Shown piece by piece: positions 1-8,036 of a stretch of 64,000 nucleotides of DNA. Source of the DNA: JAIPEI01 sp964443135. Lineage in GTDB: Bacteria > Desulfobacterota > DSM-4660 > Desulfatiglandales > HGW-15. Position numbers and translations under genes: made by a program. How positions within the stretch are numbered: the stretch's first letter is position 1; every line of letters starts with the position of its first letter. Below the pieces are notes generated by a model. It did not search any database, had not been told where the DNA came from, and worked only from the letters and a program-made list of their open reading frames with translations. Location of the stretch: assembly GCA_964443135.1 (NCBI GenBank), contig CAYUBQ010000017.1:1-64000 (forward strand), read 5' to 3'.

Positions 1-416
1 TCCATCCGCTCCACCTTCTTTTCCACGACCGCCAGGTCGCTGATGATCATCTCCTCCTCGAGGGTTCGAACGTCGGCCTCGGGCGAGGGGGCTCCCAGGC
101 CCCCGTCGAAGTTCCGGACCACGTGGATGAGCGCGTCGCAGGGACGGACCTGGTTCCACAGGGCGTTCTCGGATCTGGCCGCCGGCACGCCTCCCGCGTC
201 GGAGGGCAGGAGATACTCGACCTGGGCATAGGTCGTCTTCTTGGGCTTGTAGATCCCCGAGAGGTGGTCCACGCGGGAGTCGGCCACGCGCACGGTTCCG
301 ATCCGGTGGTCCGAGCGGCCGGCCTTCTGCCGGGGGCCCTCTCCGCGGGCGCCGGTCAGGGCCTCGAACACGGTGGTCTTGCCCGCCTGGGGCAGGCCGA
401 TGATGCCGAGCTTCAT
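1..416 (-). CDS. ychF: Redox-regulated P-loop ATPase YchF/OLA1 family, N-terminal part
   Basis: The gene runs off the left edge, so only about 138 N-terminal residues are visible. They open with MKLGIIGLPQAGKTTVFEAL, the P-loop of the TRAFAC GTPase-like YchF/OLA1 family. The later stretch NQVRPCDALIHVVRNF is also typical of YchF. Family members hydrolyse ATP, associate with ribosomes and act in translation or stress control in the cytoplasm. A sigma-70-like promoter lies just upstream at 453-481. The family call is firm; the rest of the protein cannot be judged. Confidence 0.9.
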   Translation of the reverse strand, partial: MKLGIIGLPQAGKTTVFEALTGARGEGPRQKAGRSDHRIGTVRVADSRVDHLSGIYKPKKTTYAQVEYLLPSDAGGVPAARSENALWNQVRPCDALIHVVRNFDGGLGAPSPEADVRTLEEEMIISDLAVVEKKVERM

Positions 417-452
417 GCGGGAGTCGCGTCCTTTCTTCCCTGAGTTGGTTCC

Positions 453-481
453 TTAGTAGAAGAAATCATCCGGCTTGTCAA
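453..481 (-). promoter_or_regulatory. Sigma-70 promoter for ychF
   Basis: On the minus strand TTGACA (476-481) is separated by 17 nt from TACTAA (453-458), about 37 nt upstream of the ychF start. The -35 box abuts the edge of a family B repeat. Confidence 0.6.
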
Positions 482-640
482 ACATCCATGACCGGCGTCC
501 GGTCACCCCCGCCGATGAAAGCCGGAGTTTTGGTAGGGCGGGTTTTACCACCCCGCCGTGGTGCGCAAACCTTGCGGCGGCATGTGAAATGCCGCCCCAC
601 GACCGGCCCACCGAGGGGCATTTTCACGGCAAACAGAGCC
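478..640 (+). repeat. Interspersed repeat family B, copy 1 (multi-hairpin)
   Basis: The left part, with the core ATGACCGGCGTCCGGTCACC, is repeated in inverted orientation at 7768-7868. The right part, AACCTTGCGGCGGCATG followed by AATGCCGCC, recurs at 29322-29395. The copy contains three self-complementary stretches: ACCGGCGTCCGGT; GGCGGG..TTTT..CCCGCC; and GGCGGCAT..ATGCCGCC. No convincing coding sequence is present. The function is unknown; a folded transcript or a non-autonomous mobile element are options. Confidence 0.7.
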
Positions 641-694
641 GTCCGTGCATTGTTGCTTATGCAGACCAAATCGAGCGCTTATCCACCGACGGAT

Positions 695-723
695 TTGACA
701 TGTTCGACAATTTCCACTAAGCT
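695..723 (+). promoter_or_regulatory. Sigma-70 promoter upstream of the HAMP cyclase
   Basis: TTGACA (695-700), a 17-nt spacer and TAAGCT (718-723). Transcription would start near 730, leaving an untranslated leader of about 130 nt before the cyclase ATG at 862. Nothing else was recognised in that leader. Confidence 0.5.
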
Positions 724-861
724 GACGCCTTCCTGCGTCTCCGATCGCCCCGGCCCATCCGGCGATCCGGGACCCGCTCACCGGCAAATGAGGCCGTCCG
801 GCCCGACCCGTCCGCCAAACCGGCTTCCAGCAAAGGGAGCGGTCACAAGAGGACCCGCACG

Positions 862-2472
862 ATGAACCGCACTGAAGACCCCGCGCATCCCCCCCGGGAG
901 GAGACGTCCGCCCGATCGCAGGGCCGGGTCAAGACCGTCCGCGATCGTCGATCCGGGCTGGAGCGTCGCAGCGGCCGGGATCGGCGTTCCGGATTCGACC
1001 GCCGTCGGCAGGAGGAGGCCCACCGGAGTCCGGATCGGCGCACGGGTGTGGAAAGGCGCTCCGGGCGGGAACGCCGGGAAGAAGGCGATCGCCGGGGCCG
1101 GAGCGGGCTGCGGATTCCGATTTTCATCAAGATCGCCATCATGGCCACCACCCTGATCCTGGTGGAGATCGCCGCGATCGGCTTCGTGGTGCTCGAGAGG
1201 GAAAAGAGTCAGTACGTGGAGCAGCTGATCGGCCTGGGAGAGAGCATGGTTCGGATCCTCACCACCAACGTCCCGGACAAGCTTCTGGGCGAGGAGGATT
1301 TGAGCCTTTACAGGCTCATGGAGGACATGGCCAGGGACGACCAGGTGGTCTTCGCCATGGTGACGGACGTGCACAAGGTCATCCGGGCCCACAGCGATCT
1401 CGAGCGGGTCGAACGGGTTTACACCGCGCCGGCCGGCCTGACCTTTCTGCGCGCGTCGGAGGGCGTCATCCTGAGCACCTTCGAGCTCGGGGGGAAGGAG
1501 GTCCTGCTCTTCGAGTCGCCCCTGACCTACCAGGGTTTGGACGTGGGCCGCGTGCGCCTGGCCCTGTCCAAGGCGCAGATCCTCGAGAGCGTCCGGGAGG
1601 GCAGATCGTTTTTCCTCTACCTGGCCGGGATCATGGTCGTGGTGGGGATCCTTCTGAGCCTGGCCATCAGCCTCTACTTCTCGCGCCCCATCAACAAGCT
1701 GCGGGAGAGCGTCCTCGCCGTGGGCAAGGGGGACTTCAGCCATCGGGTCGTGCTCGACCGGAAAGACGAGCTGGGCGAGCTGGGGGAGGCCATGAACCGG
1801 ATGGCCGAGGGCCTGGCCCTGAAGGAGCACATCCAGGACTCCTTCGGGAAGTACGTGGCCCCGGAGATCGTGGAGATGATCCTGGCGCATCCGGAGCGAC
1901 AGTGGATGCGGGGGGCACGGGTCAATGCATCGATCCTGTTCGTCGACATCCGAGGGTTCACCACCCTGTCCGAGGACAAGGACCCCGCCTGGATCGTGGA
2001 CATGCTCAACAACTACTTCACCCGGGTGACCGACACGGTCATCAGCCACGGCGGAAGCATCAACAAGTTTCTCGGGGACGAGGCCATGGCCATTTTCGGG
2101 GCGCCGATCGCCAACCGCCACCACGCAGACTCCGCGGTTCGTGCGGCCCTCGAGATCCAGAAGTCCGTCCGGCAGATCGGTGCCGAGCAGGGGCTCGGGC
2201 GGGCCGAGATCCGGGTGGGCGTGGGCGTGAACTCGGGAAACGTCGTGGCCGGCAACCTCGGTTCCGAAAAGCGGATGGAGTACACGGTCGTCGGCGACGA
2301 CGTCAACGTGGCGTCCCGCTTGACGGCCATGGCCAAGCCCGGGGAAATCCTCATCAGCAAACAGACCTACGACCAGATGCGGAACAAAAACGGTCTTCGC
2401 GTGGAAGCCCGCGGCAGCGTGGCGGTCAAGGGACGCAGGATGCAGATCTCGGTGTACAACGTGGTCGCTTGA
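862..2472 (+). CDS. Membrane adenylate cyclase, class III, with HAMP domain
   Basis: 536 residues. A cytoplasmic N-terminus of about 80 residues is packed with (D/E)RR(S/T)G repeats. Then come TM1 (about 85-111), an extracytoplasmic sensor region, TM2 (about 250-273), HAMP (273-325) and a class III cyclase domain (about 350-536). Metal aspartates are in FVDIRGF and FLGDEAM. The NKFLGD lysine suggests ATP rather than GTP, and VNVASRL carries the transition-state Asn and Arg, so the enzyme should be active and make cAMP. It stands alone with its own promoter at 695-723. The ligand of the sensor region is unknown. Confidence 0.9.
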   Translation: MNRTEDPAHPPREETSARSQGRVKTVRDRRSGLERRSGRDRRSGFDRRRQEEAHRSPDRRTGVERRSGRERREEGDRRGRSGLRIPIFIKIAIMATTLILVEIAAIGFVVLEREKSQYVEQLIGLGESMVRILTTNVPDKLLGEEDLSLYRLMEDMARDDQVVFAMVTDVHKVIRAHSDLERVERVYTAPAGLTFLRASEGVILSTFELGGKEVLLFESPLTYQGLDVGRVRLALSKAQILESVREGRSFFLYLAGIMVVVGILLSLAISLYFSRPINKLRESVLAVGKGDFSHRVVLDRKDELGELGEAMNRMAEGLALKEHIQDSFGKYVAPEIVEMILAHPERQWMRGARVNASILFVDIRGFTTLSEDKDPAWIVDMLNNYFTRVTDTVISHGGSINKFLGDEAMAIFGAPIANRHHADSAVRAALEIQKSVRQIGAEQGLGRAEIRVGVGVNSGNVVAGNLGSEKRMEYTVVGDDVNVASRLTAMAKPGEILISKQTYDQMRNKNGLRVEARGSVAVKGRRMQISVYNVVA

Positions 2473-2505
2473 CAGGCCCGTTTTTTGCACTCATCTGGCG
2501 GAAAA

Positions 2506-2536
2506 GAGCCGGCCGAACCCGCGATTCGGCCGGCTC
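2506..2536. other. Perfect 12-bp hairpin between cyclase and deacetylase
   Basis: GAGCCGGCCGAA (2506-2517) pairs perfectly with TTCGGCCGGCTC (2525-2536) around a 7-nt loop. No T-run follows on the plus strand and only four T follow on the minus strand. It may be a weak or factor-dependent terminator, or an mRNA processing or stability element. Confidence 0.5.
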
Positions 2537-2550
2537 ATGGAAGGAGACCG

Positions 2551-3603
2551 ATGAAACGCCCCCCGATAGCGGTCCCTCGTGAGTGGAGCAGGATGCTGGC
2601 GTTCTGCCTGTTCCTGTTCCCTCTCACGCTGTTTTCCTGTGCATCGCTCGCACCGAAGCAGGAACGAGAGTCCCCTCGCGCCGAACCCGCGGTGGAGCGC
2701 AGGATCTTCAGCTCGGACCGCTACCTGGTGTGTGTCCCGGGCGAAGAGACCACGGCCGAAGCGCTGGCTGCGGAGCACCTGGACGACCCCGGGGAGGCCT
2801 GGCTCGTCGAGGAGGCCAACGACGGGGCGTCCTTCGCCGCGAGCGACGCGATCGTGATTCCCCTTCGCGAAGAGAACCCCGGAGGGTTGACCGAGGACGG
2901 GTACCAGACCGTGCCGATCCTCTGTTATCACCGCTTCGGCAGGAAAAACAACGGCCCCTTGTGCGTCTCAGAGGAGACGTTCGCACGCCAGATGGCCTTC
3001 CTGGCGGAGAACGGCTACCATGCGATCGGGATCGAGGAGCTCCTGGGCTTTCTGAACTACCGGCGGAGCCTGCCGGAGAAATCCGTTTTGATCACCATTG
3101 ACGACGGTTACCGCTCGGCCTACGAGATCGCATATCCCATTCTTCGGAGGCACGGTTACACCGCCGCCCTGTTCGTGTACACCGACTTCATCGGGTCGAG
3201 CGTCAAGTCTCTGACATGGGAGCAGCTGGAGGAAATGAAGGCCGCGGGATTCGATGTGGGCTCCCACACCCTGACCCACTGCGACCTCTCGGAGAAGAGG
3301 GCGGGAGAGGACGACAGGTCCTACCGCGAGCGCGTGAGGCGGGAGCTTCTGGTGTCCAAGCGGATTCTCGACGAACGGCTGAACCAGGACACCATCGCCC
3401 TGGCCTACCCCTATGGGAACGCGTCCCCGGAGATCCTTCCGCTCTGCCACAGCCTGGGCTACCGTCTGGGTGTGACCGTCCGGCCGGGCGCCAACCCCTT
3501 TTTCGCCGATCCCCTGGCCTTGCGCCGCGAGCAGATCGTGGGGGACCAGGGTCACGACTTCCGAGATCGGCTGAAGCATTTCGAACCCGCTTCGCTTCAG
3601 TAG
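2551..3603 (+). CDS. Polysaccharide deacetylase lipoprotein (NodB family)
   Basis: 350 residues. The ATG at 2551 is chosen because GGAGA lies just upstream and the signal peptide then ends in a lipobox (LFSC, Cys about 29). A LysM-like stretch (about 45-110, YLVCVPGEETTAEAL) precedes the NodB domain. Deacetylase motifs are ITIDDGY (metal and catalytic Asp) and SHTLTH (metal His), with LAYPYGN further on. Predicted role: de-N-acetylation of an envelope polysaccharide or peptidoglycan from the outer or inner membrane face. It lies 7 nt ahead of a LysM/TPR lipoprotein and is probably co-transcribed with it. The substrate is not determinable. Confidence 0.85.
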   Translation: MKRPPIAVPREWSRMLAFCLFLFPLTLFSCASLAPKQERESPRAEPAVERRIFSSDRYLVCVPGEETTAEALAAEHLDDPGEAWLVEEANDGASFAASDAIVIPLREENPGGLTEDGYQTVPILCYHRFGRKNNGPLCVSEETFARQMAFLAENGYHAIGIEELLGFLNYRRSLPEKSVLITIDDGYRSAYEIAYPILRRHGYTAALFVYTDFIGSSVKSLTWEQLEEMKAAGFDVGSHTLTHCDLSEKRAGEDDRSYRERVRRELLVSKRILDERLNQDTIALAYPYGNASPEILPLCHSLGYRLGVTVRPGANPFFADPLALRREQIVGDQGHDFRDRLKHFEPASLQ

Positions 3604-3610
3604 GGGATCC

Positions 3611-4828
3611 ATGAGAAGAAGCATCCTCATCGCAGCTCTCGCCCTCTTCCTGGGGCTCACCTGGTCGGGCTGTGTGACGCCGGGCGGGGAACCGGCGGCA
3701 TCCGTGTCGGCCGTGAGCTCCGAGGGAGGGATCGCCGGGGAGTTTCTCTCCCGGGCGCGCGACCTGGAGAACCGGGGATTTCCGGTGCGCGCCCTGCGCC
3801 GGTACCGGATCGCTCTTACCGTCGACCCGGAGAACCCGGAGGCCCTCGAGGCGGCCGGCCGGCTGGAGTCCCGCCTGGACGCGCGGGCCGACGAGCACTG
3901 CCGGGTCGGCCTGGCGTTTCACAAGGAGGGAAAGTACGCGCAGGCCCGGCACGAGTTCCTCACGGCGCTCCGGCTCGACCCGGATCACCCGACAGCCGCC
4001 GGGATGCTCGTCTCGCGGGAGCGGGTGCGGAGCACGCGTTACATCGTTCATCGGGTGGTTCCCGGGGAAAGCCTGTCCGCCCTGGCACAGCGCTACTACG
4101 GGGACTACCGCATGTTTCCGGAGATCGCACGGTACAACCAGTTGAGGGATGCGACCCGGTTGACGGTGGGGCAGGAGCTCCGGATCCCGGAGATCGAAGG
4201 GGCCCCGTTTCTCACGGGCGAGGTCCCGGTGGAGACCGAGGAGAAGGCCCCGCCCGAGTACGGTCTCTGGGAGTGGGGAGCGTACGAGGCCGCGGCCGGC
4301 CGTGAGGCGGACGAGGTCGCCGGGGAGGCGGAGGAATCGGCCCGCATCACGTCCTGCCTGGCGCACGGGATCGCCCTGTTCGATCGCAGGAAGTACCGGC
4401 AGGCCGTCGTGGAGCTCGAACGGGTCCTCCATGCGAGGCCGGGCGACGAGACCGCCCGGGACTATGCGTCCAAGGCCCACTTCCGGCTGGCCGAGGATCT
4501 GTTCGAGAAACAACAGTTCCTCGCTGCACGCGAAGGATTCATGGAAGCGCTGCGCATCCGGGGGGACTGTGCCGAGTGCCACCGGTATGCCGAGAAGAGC
4601 GAGGATCTCTACAAGGAGTCCCACTACCGCAGGGGCATGCAGTACTACAACCAGGAAAGGCTCAGAGAGGCCATGGGGGAGTGGGAGCGTGTCCGGGCCC
4701 TCGACCCGGGCTACAAGCGGGTGGATTACCTCATTGAAAGGTCGAGGAAAATCCTTTCGAACCTCGAGGCCTTGAAAAGACACCAGGGAAAAAGCCCTGA
4801 GGAGGACGGCGGAAGCCGTCCCGATTGA
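3611..4828 (+). CDS. LysM/TPR lipoprotein
   Basis: 405 residues. The signal peptide has lipobox WSGC (Cys about 21). Tetratricopeptide-like helices (about 45-130) precede a LysM domain (about 140-195; YIVHRVVPGESLSALAQRYY), and more TPR-like repeats (about 245-385) follow. LysM binds peptidoglycan or chitin-like glycans; TPRs mediate protein contacts. With the preceding deacetylase it suggests a small cell-wall binding or remodelling pair. The stop codon TGA (4826-4828) is part of the first bases of a family A repeat, so the native C-terminus may have been altered by insertion. Confidence 0.8.
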   Translation: MRRSILIAALALFLGLTWSGCVTPGGEPAASVSAVSSEGGIAGEFLSRARDLENRGFPVRALRRYRIALTVDPENPEALEAAGRLESRLDARADEHCRVGLAFHKEGKYAQARHEFLTALRLDPDHPTAAGMLVSRERVRSTRYIVHRVVPGESLSALAQRYYGDYRMFPEIARYNQLRDATRLTVGQELRIPEIEGAPFLTGEVPVETEEKAPPEYGLWEWGAYEAAAGREADEVAGEAEESARITSCLAHGIALFDRRKYRQAVVELERVLHARPGDETARDYASKAHFRLAEDLFEKQQFLAAREGFMEALRIRGDCAECHRYAEKSEDLYKESHYRRGMQYYNQERLREAMGEWERVRALDPGYKRVDYLIERSRKILSNLEALKRHQGKSPEEDGGSRPD

Positions 4829-4926
4829 CGCATTCGCAGAAACCGCTCACGCGCCGCTGGAAGCGCTGGTACCCGTTGAAAACCCACGGGCAGATCTCGA
4901 GGCTTCGGGTTTTTTGCGACGTCATC
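4825..4926 (+). repeat. Interspersed repeat family A, copy 1 (full length)
   Basis: One end reads TTGACGCATTCGCAGAAACC; the other ends in TTTTTTGCGACGTCATC. The two ends form an imperfect terminal inverted repeat centred on CGCAAAAA-CCC, and the core holds CAGATCTCGAGGC. It fills the junction between the convergent LysM/TPR lipoprotein and smr genes and supplies the lipoprotein stop codon. GC-rich sequence followed by T-runs at both ends could terminate transcription in both directions. Confidence 0.8.
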
Positions 4927-4931
4927 CCGAT

Positions 4932-5612
4932 TCAGCGGCCTCGCAGCAGGACGTACACCGCCCCCGCTCCCCCGTCGTAGGGTCGGGCGGTGGCGAAGGC
5001 CAGGACGATCTTGCGCACGGAGCCGCTGCTGAACCAGACGGGAAGCTGCTCCTTCAGCACCGGAAAGCTCGAAGGCGAGTTCAGCCCCCGACCGTGGATG
5101 ACGAGCACGCATCGCAGGCCGAGCCGGTGGCTTTCCCGAAGGAACTCCCGCACCCGGAGCCGGGCCTCGCTCTTCGTGAGCCCGTGAAGATCCACGTGGT
5201 CCTGGATCGGAAACCTCCCCTGCTTCAAGCGCCTCATCACCTTTCTTCCGACGCCCTTCACCGAGCCCTCCATGTACTCGTCCGTGAAGCTGATGTCCAT
5301 CTCCACGGACCCGTGGACCAGCCGGCTGAGGTGCTCCAGGACCTCGCGGTCCTCGTCCGGGGCCGGGTGCGCCGGCCGGGGCGAGGCGGACGGGGATCTC
5401 GGTTTCCTCTTCCGCCCTCCGCGGAGGGGTTTCACGTCGGCCACGGCCTCGAGGAACGTTCTCGTCTGCTCCGAGACCGGGTCCGATTCCGGCGTCGATT
5501 CCGGCGCATCTCCGGCCGGGGCCGGTGACGGTTCTTCCGGGGGCGGTTCGACCTTCAGGTCCCGTCCCTCGAGCACGGGATTGAACACGTTCCTGCCTCT
5601 GGACTTTTTCAT
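4932..5612 (-). CDS. Smr-domain protein
   Basis: 226 residues. The start at 5612 is preceded by GGGGGAGCTC. The N-terminal 110 residues are low-complexity and Pro/Glu-rich. The C-terminal part is a Smr (MutS2 C-terminal-like) domain with VDLHGLTKSEA, VIHGRGLNS and a closing VYVLLRGR. Stand-alone Smr proteins of this form are linked to nuclease activity on nucleic acids or collided-ribosome mRNA; activity here is inferred from family only. Transcription is divergent from the DUF3786 gene, from overlapping promoters. Confidence 0.85.
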   Translation of the reverse strand: MKKSRGRNVFNPVLEGRDLKVEPPPEEPSPAPAGDAPESTPESDPVSEQTRTFLEAVADVKPLRGGRKRKPRSPSASPRPAHPAPDEDREVLEHLSRLVHGSVEMDISFTDEYMEGSVKGVGRKVMRRLKQGRFPIQDHVDLHGLTKSEARLRVREFLRESHRLGLRCVLVIHGRGLNSPSSFPVLKEQLPVWFSSGSVRKIVLAFATARPYDGGAGAVYVLLRGR

Positions 5613-5667
5613 GAGCTCCCCCGGCCGGCGGTTCGGGTCCGATTGCACGGCCGGTGTCCGCCTTCCC

Positions 5668-5696
5668 TTGATTCGACCCTGTATTTCCATTATAAC
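5668..5696 (+). promoter_or_regulatory. Sigma-70 promoter for DUF3786-purE-tsaC
   Basis: TTGATT (5668-5673), a 17-nt spacer and TATAAC (5691-5696), about 55 nt ahead of the DUF3786 ATG. It overlaps the opposing smr promoter. Confidence 0.65.
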
Positions 5697-5717
5697 AGTC
5701 CCATTTCCGTGTGTGAA
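5689..5717 (-). promoter_or_regulatory. Sigma-70 promoter for smr
   Basis: On the minus strand TTCACA (5712-5717), a 17-nt spacer and a perfect TATAAT (5689-5694). The -10 box overlaps that of the plus-strand promoter, so the two promoters should exclude one another. Confidence 0.65.
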
Positions 5718-5751
5718 CCCGGAGAACCCCCAACAGAAGCGAGGAATCATC

Positions 5752-6399
5752 ATGGCGCGAGAGGACGACTACCGGAACGCCGCGGCCATCGCAAGGTCCG
5801 ACCTGGCTGAAAAGGACCCGGTCCTCCTGGCGGAGCGGTGCGGGGCCGAGATCGTGGAGGAAGGGAGCGGGGCGAGGCTCGAGCTGGGGTTTCTGGGAAG
5901 ACGAGTCCAGGCGGCCTGGCCCGGTGTGGTTCTTTCCCGCCCGGATTCGGACGAGGAGGTCCCGATCCAGCAGCAGGTGCTGATCCTACACTATCTCCAG
6001 GGAGCCTGGAGGTCGAGCGGGCCCCCGGTCGCCGGGGACTGGGTGGCCTTTCAGGACGTCCCTGACGGGAAGTTCTACCAGGATGCCTTCCAGAGACGGG
6101 CCAAGCTTCCACTCCTGAAGGCGTTCGGGGAGCGTCCGGAGCTCCTGGCCGACCTGGCCCGGACCGCTTACGGCGCCGAGCGGATCGATCTGGGGGACGT
6201 GGCGGTCGCCGTGGAGGCCCTGCCCAGGATTCGCGTGGCCCTGGTGGTCTGGGCCGGGGACGAGGAGTTCCCTCCGGACGGCAACATCCTGTTCGACCGC
6301 AACATCGCTTCCTACTTCTCCGCCGAGGACATCGCCTGGCTCGCCGGAATGATCGTCTACCCCCTGATGGGGATGGCGGCGGCCTCCGCAAAGGAATGA
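5752..6399 (+). CDS. DUF3786 domain protein
   Basis: 215 residues, no signal peptide or membrane segment. The pattern fits DUF3786 (EVPIQQQVLILHYLQGA; WVAFQDVPDGKFYQDAFQ; NILFDRNIASYFSAEDIAWL), a family I associate with strict anaerobes. The biochemical role is unknown. It is the first gene after the promoter at 5668-5696, with purE 58 nt downstream, so the two are probably co-transcribed. Confidence 0.75.
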   Translation: MAREDDYRNAAAIARSDLAEKDPVLLAERCGAEIVEEGSGARLELGFLGRRVQAAWPGVVLSRPDSDEEVPIQQQVLILHYLQGAWRSSGPPVAGDWVAFQDVPDGKFYQDAFQRRAKLPLLKAFGERPELLADLARTAYGAERIDLGDVAVAVEALPRIRVALVVWAGDEEFPPDGNILFDRNIASYFSAEDIAWLAGMIVYPLMGMAAASAKE

Positions 6400-6457
6400 A
6401 CGGGGCCGGCCCCGGTCCGGCCCGCGGCCCGAACCCCCGAACGACGAGGAGACGAAC

Positions 6458-6961
6458 ATGACCGAGGAGAAGAAGCCGCTGGTGTGCGTGGCCATGGGAT
6501 CCGCTTCGGATGCCGATGTGATGGGCGGGTGCACGGATACCCTGAAGGAGCTGGCCATCCCCTACGAGGTCCGGGTGATCAGCGCCCACCGGACGCCCGA
6601 CCGGGCCCGCGAGGTGGCCGAGGGGGCCGCCGGCCGGGGGATCGAGGTCGTCGTGGCCGGCGCCGGCTGGGCGGCCCATCTGGCCGGTGTGATCGCCGCC
6701 CACACGCCGCTCCCCGTGATCGGCGTGCCCATCGACTCGTCGCCCCTCCAGGGGCTCGACGCGCTGCTGGCCACCGTCCAGATGCCGCCCGGCGTCCCTG
6801 TGGCCACCATGGCCCTGGGAAAAGGCGGGGCCAAGAACGCGGCGGTCATGGCCGCCCGGATCCTGGCCCTCAACCACCCCGACGTCCGGTCCCGGTTGGA
6901 CGCCTATCGGGAGGAGATGACCCGCAAGGTGCTCGAGGCGGCCGAAGGACTGGAGTCCTAG
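6458..6961 (+). CDS. purE: 5-(carboxyamino)imidazole ribonucleotide mutase
   Basis: 167 residues, normal for PurE. It converts N5-CAIR to CAIR in de novo purine synthesis in the cytoplasm. Visible signatures are MGSASDADVM, ISAHRTPDRA and AGAGWAAHLAGVIA, which form the substrate site including the catalytic His of SAHRTP. GACGAGGAGACGAAC precedes the ATG. No purK or other pur gene lies nearby; PurE here may be the CO2-using class II type or work with a distant purK. That cannot be decided by eye. Confidence 0.93.
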   Translation: MTEEKKPLVCVAMGSASDADVMGGCTDTLKELAIPYEVRVISAHRTPDRAREVAEGAAGRGIEVVVAGAGWAAHLAGVIAAHTPLPVIGVPIDSSPLQGLDALLATVQMPPGVPVATMALGKGGAKNAAVMAARILALNHPDVRSRLDAYREEMTRKVLEAAEGLES

Positions 6962-7006
6962 CGCGGTCGTGGCTCGGGGCAGGCGGGGACGGGAAGGTTG
7001 CGCGTC

Positions 7007-7654
7007 ATGGGAACGATGCTCTCCCTGGAGACCCGCGAGGAACGGGAAGCGGGACTGGCGGAGGCCTGCGAGGTCCTGAGACGGGGCGGTCTGGTGGCCT
7101 TTCCGACGGAAACCTTTTACGGCCTGGCCGCGGATCCCCGGCAGGACCACGCCCTGATGCGTCTTTTCGCCGTGAAGCGCAGGAGCCCGGAGCTTCCCCT
7201 CCTCCTCCTCCTTCCTTCGAGAGAGCGCGTCGACGGGTACGCCGCTCGGACACCGGCTTCGGCCCAACGGCTCATGGACCGGTTCTGGCCCGGGGGGCTC
7301 ACCCTGGTCTTCGAGGCCCTCCCTTCGCTGAGCCCGCTGCTCACCGCGGGGACCGGAACCATCGGGCTCCGCCTCTCCAGCCGGCCCCTGGCCGTGGACC
7401 TGGCCCGGCGGTTCGGGTCCGCGGTCACCGGAACGAGCGCCAACCCCTCGGGCCTCCCCCCCGCCTGCACCGCGAGGGAGGTCGCCGCCTTCCTGTCGTG
7501 TGAACCGGCGCTGATCCTGGACGGGGGAGCCACACCGGGAGGGCCGGGCTCCACGGTCCTGGACGTCACCGTCGATCCGCCGCGGATCCTCCGGGAGGGG
7601 CAGGTCTCCAGGGACGCCCTGGCCGCCTGCCTCTCCCCGGTGGTTCCGTCCTGA
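7007..7654 (+). CDS. Threonylcarbamoyl-AMP synthase (TsaC/Sua5/YwlC family)
   Basis: 215 residues from ATG 7007, chosen because GGAAGG sits about 10 nt upstream; an in-frame TTG at 6998 is too close to that site. It makes threonylcarbamoyl-AMP from Thr, bicarbonate and ATP for the t6A37 modification of ANN-decoding tRNAs. Motifs: GGLVAFPTETFYGLAAD, the KRR lysine/arginine site and SSRP..TGTSANPSG. Only the YrdC-like domain is present; the C-terminal Sua5 domain of longer family members is absent. Third gene of the DUF3786-purE run. Confidence 0.9.
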   Translation: MGTMLSLETREEREAGLAEACEVLRRGGLVAFPTETFYGLAADPRQDHALMRLFAVKRRSPELPLLLLLPSRERVDGYAARTPASAQRLMDRFWPGGLTLVFEALPSLSPLLTAGTGTIGLRLSSRPLAVDLARRFGSAVTGTSANPSGLPPACTAREVAAFLSCEPALILDGGATPGGPGSTVLDVTVDPPRILREGQVSRDALAACLSPVVPS

Positions 7655-7767
7655 GCGTCACCTCCGTCAATCAGAGCCCCCTCCACTCCCTGAACGGCTC
7701 TTCGAGCAGGCCGAAGCGCAGCATGCCCTGAAATCCGGGAATCTGATCGGAGAGGCCCGCATCAGGT

Positions 7768-7868
7768 TTGCGACAAGCGCGGCGGGGTGCAAAACCCCGC
7801 CCTGCGAAAACACCGGTTTTCATCAGCGGGGGGGTGACCGGACGCCGGTCATGGACGTTTGGAGATTG
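7768..7868 (-). repeat. Interspersed repeat family B, copy 2 (inverted)
   Basis: On the minus strand the core ATGACCGGCGTCCGGTCACC, then GATGAAAACCGG and a GGCGGGG..CCCCGCC hairpin, match copy 1 at 478-570. The right-hand GGCGGCAT hairpin of copy 1 is not conserved. It lies between tsaC and a family A copy, with no gene inside. Confidence 0.7.
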
Positions 7869-7917
7869 ATTCCTGTGGTGAAAAGAGGTAATGAGGGCTT
7901 GGTTCGGAAAACAGAGG

Positions 7918-8020
7918 AGATGGAGTCGAAAAAGCCACAAGCCTCGAGATCTGCCCCGGAACCGTCCGAGGGCGACACCGTTTCCAGCGGCGGGTGAGCG
8001 GGTCTTTGCGAATCCGTCAG
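7918..8020 (-). repeat. Interspersed repeat family A, copy 2
   Basis: Begins GATGGAGTCGAAAAAGCC and ends GAGCGGGTCTTTGCGAATCC, with CCTCGAGATCTGCCC and CAGCGGCGGGTG inside. Full length, reversed relative to copy 1. The ribosome-binding site of the next gene lies directly at its edge. Confidence 0.8.
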
Positions 8021-8036
8021 AGGAGGGATGCGCGTG

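Noticed and set aside
475..865. Short open frames across 475-865 as small genes
   Set aside because: They run through repeat family B and a promoter, lack ribosome sites and resemble no protein.
2506..2536. Intrinsic terminator after the HAMP cyclase
   Set aside because: The stem is perfect but no T-run follows on the coding strand, so it is listed only as a hairpin.
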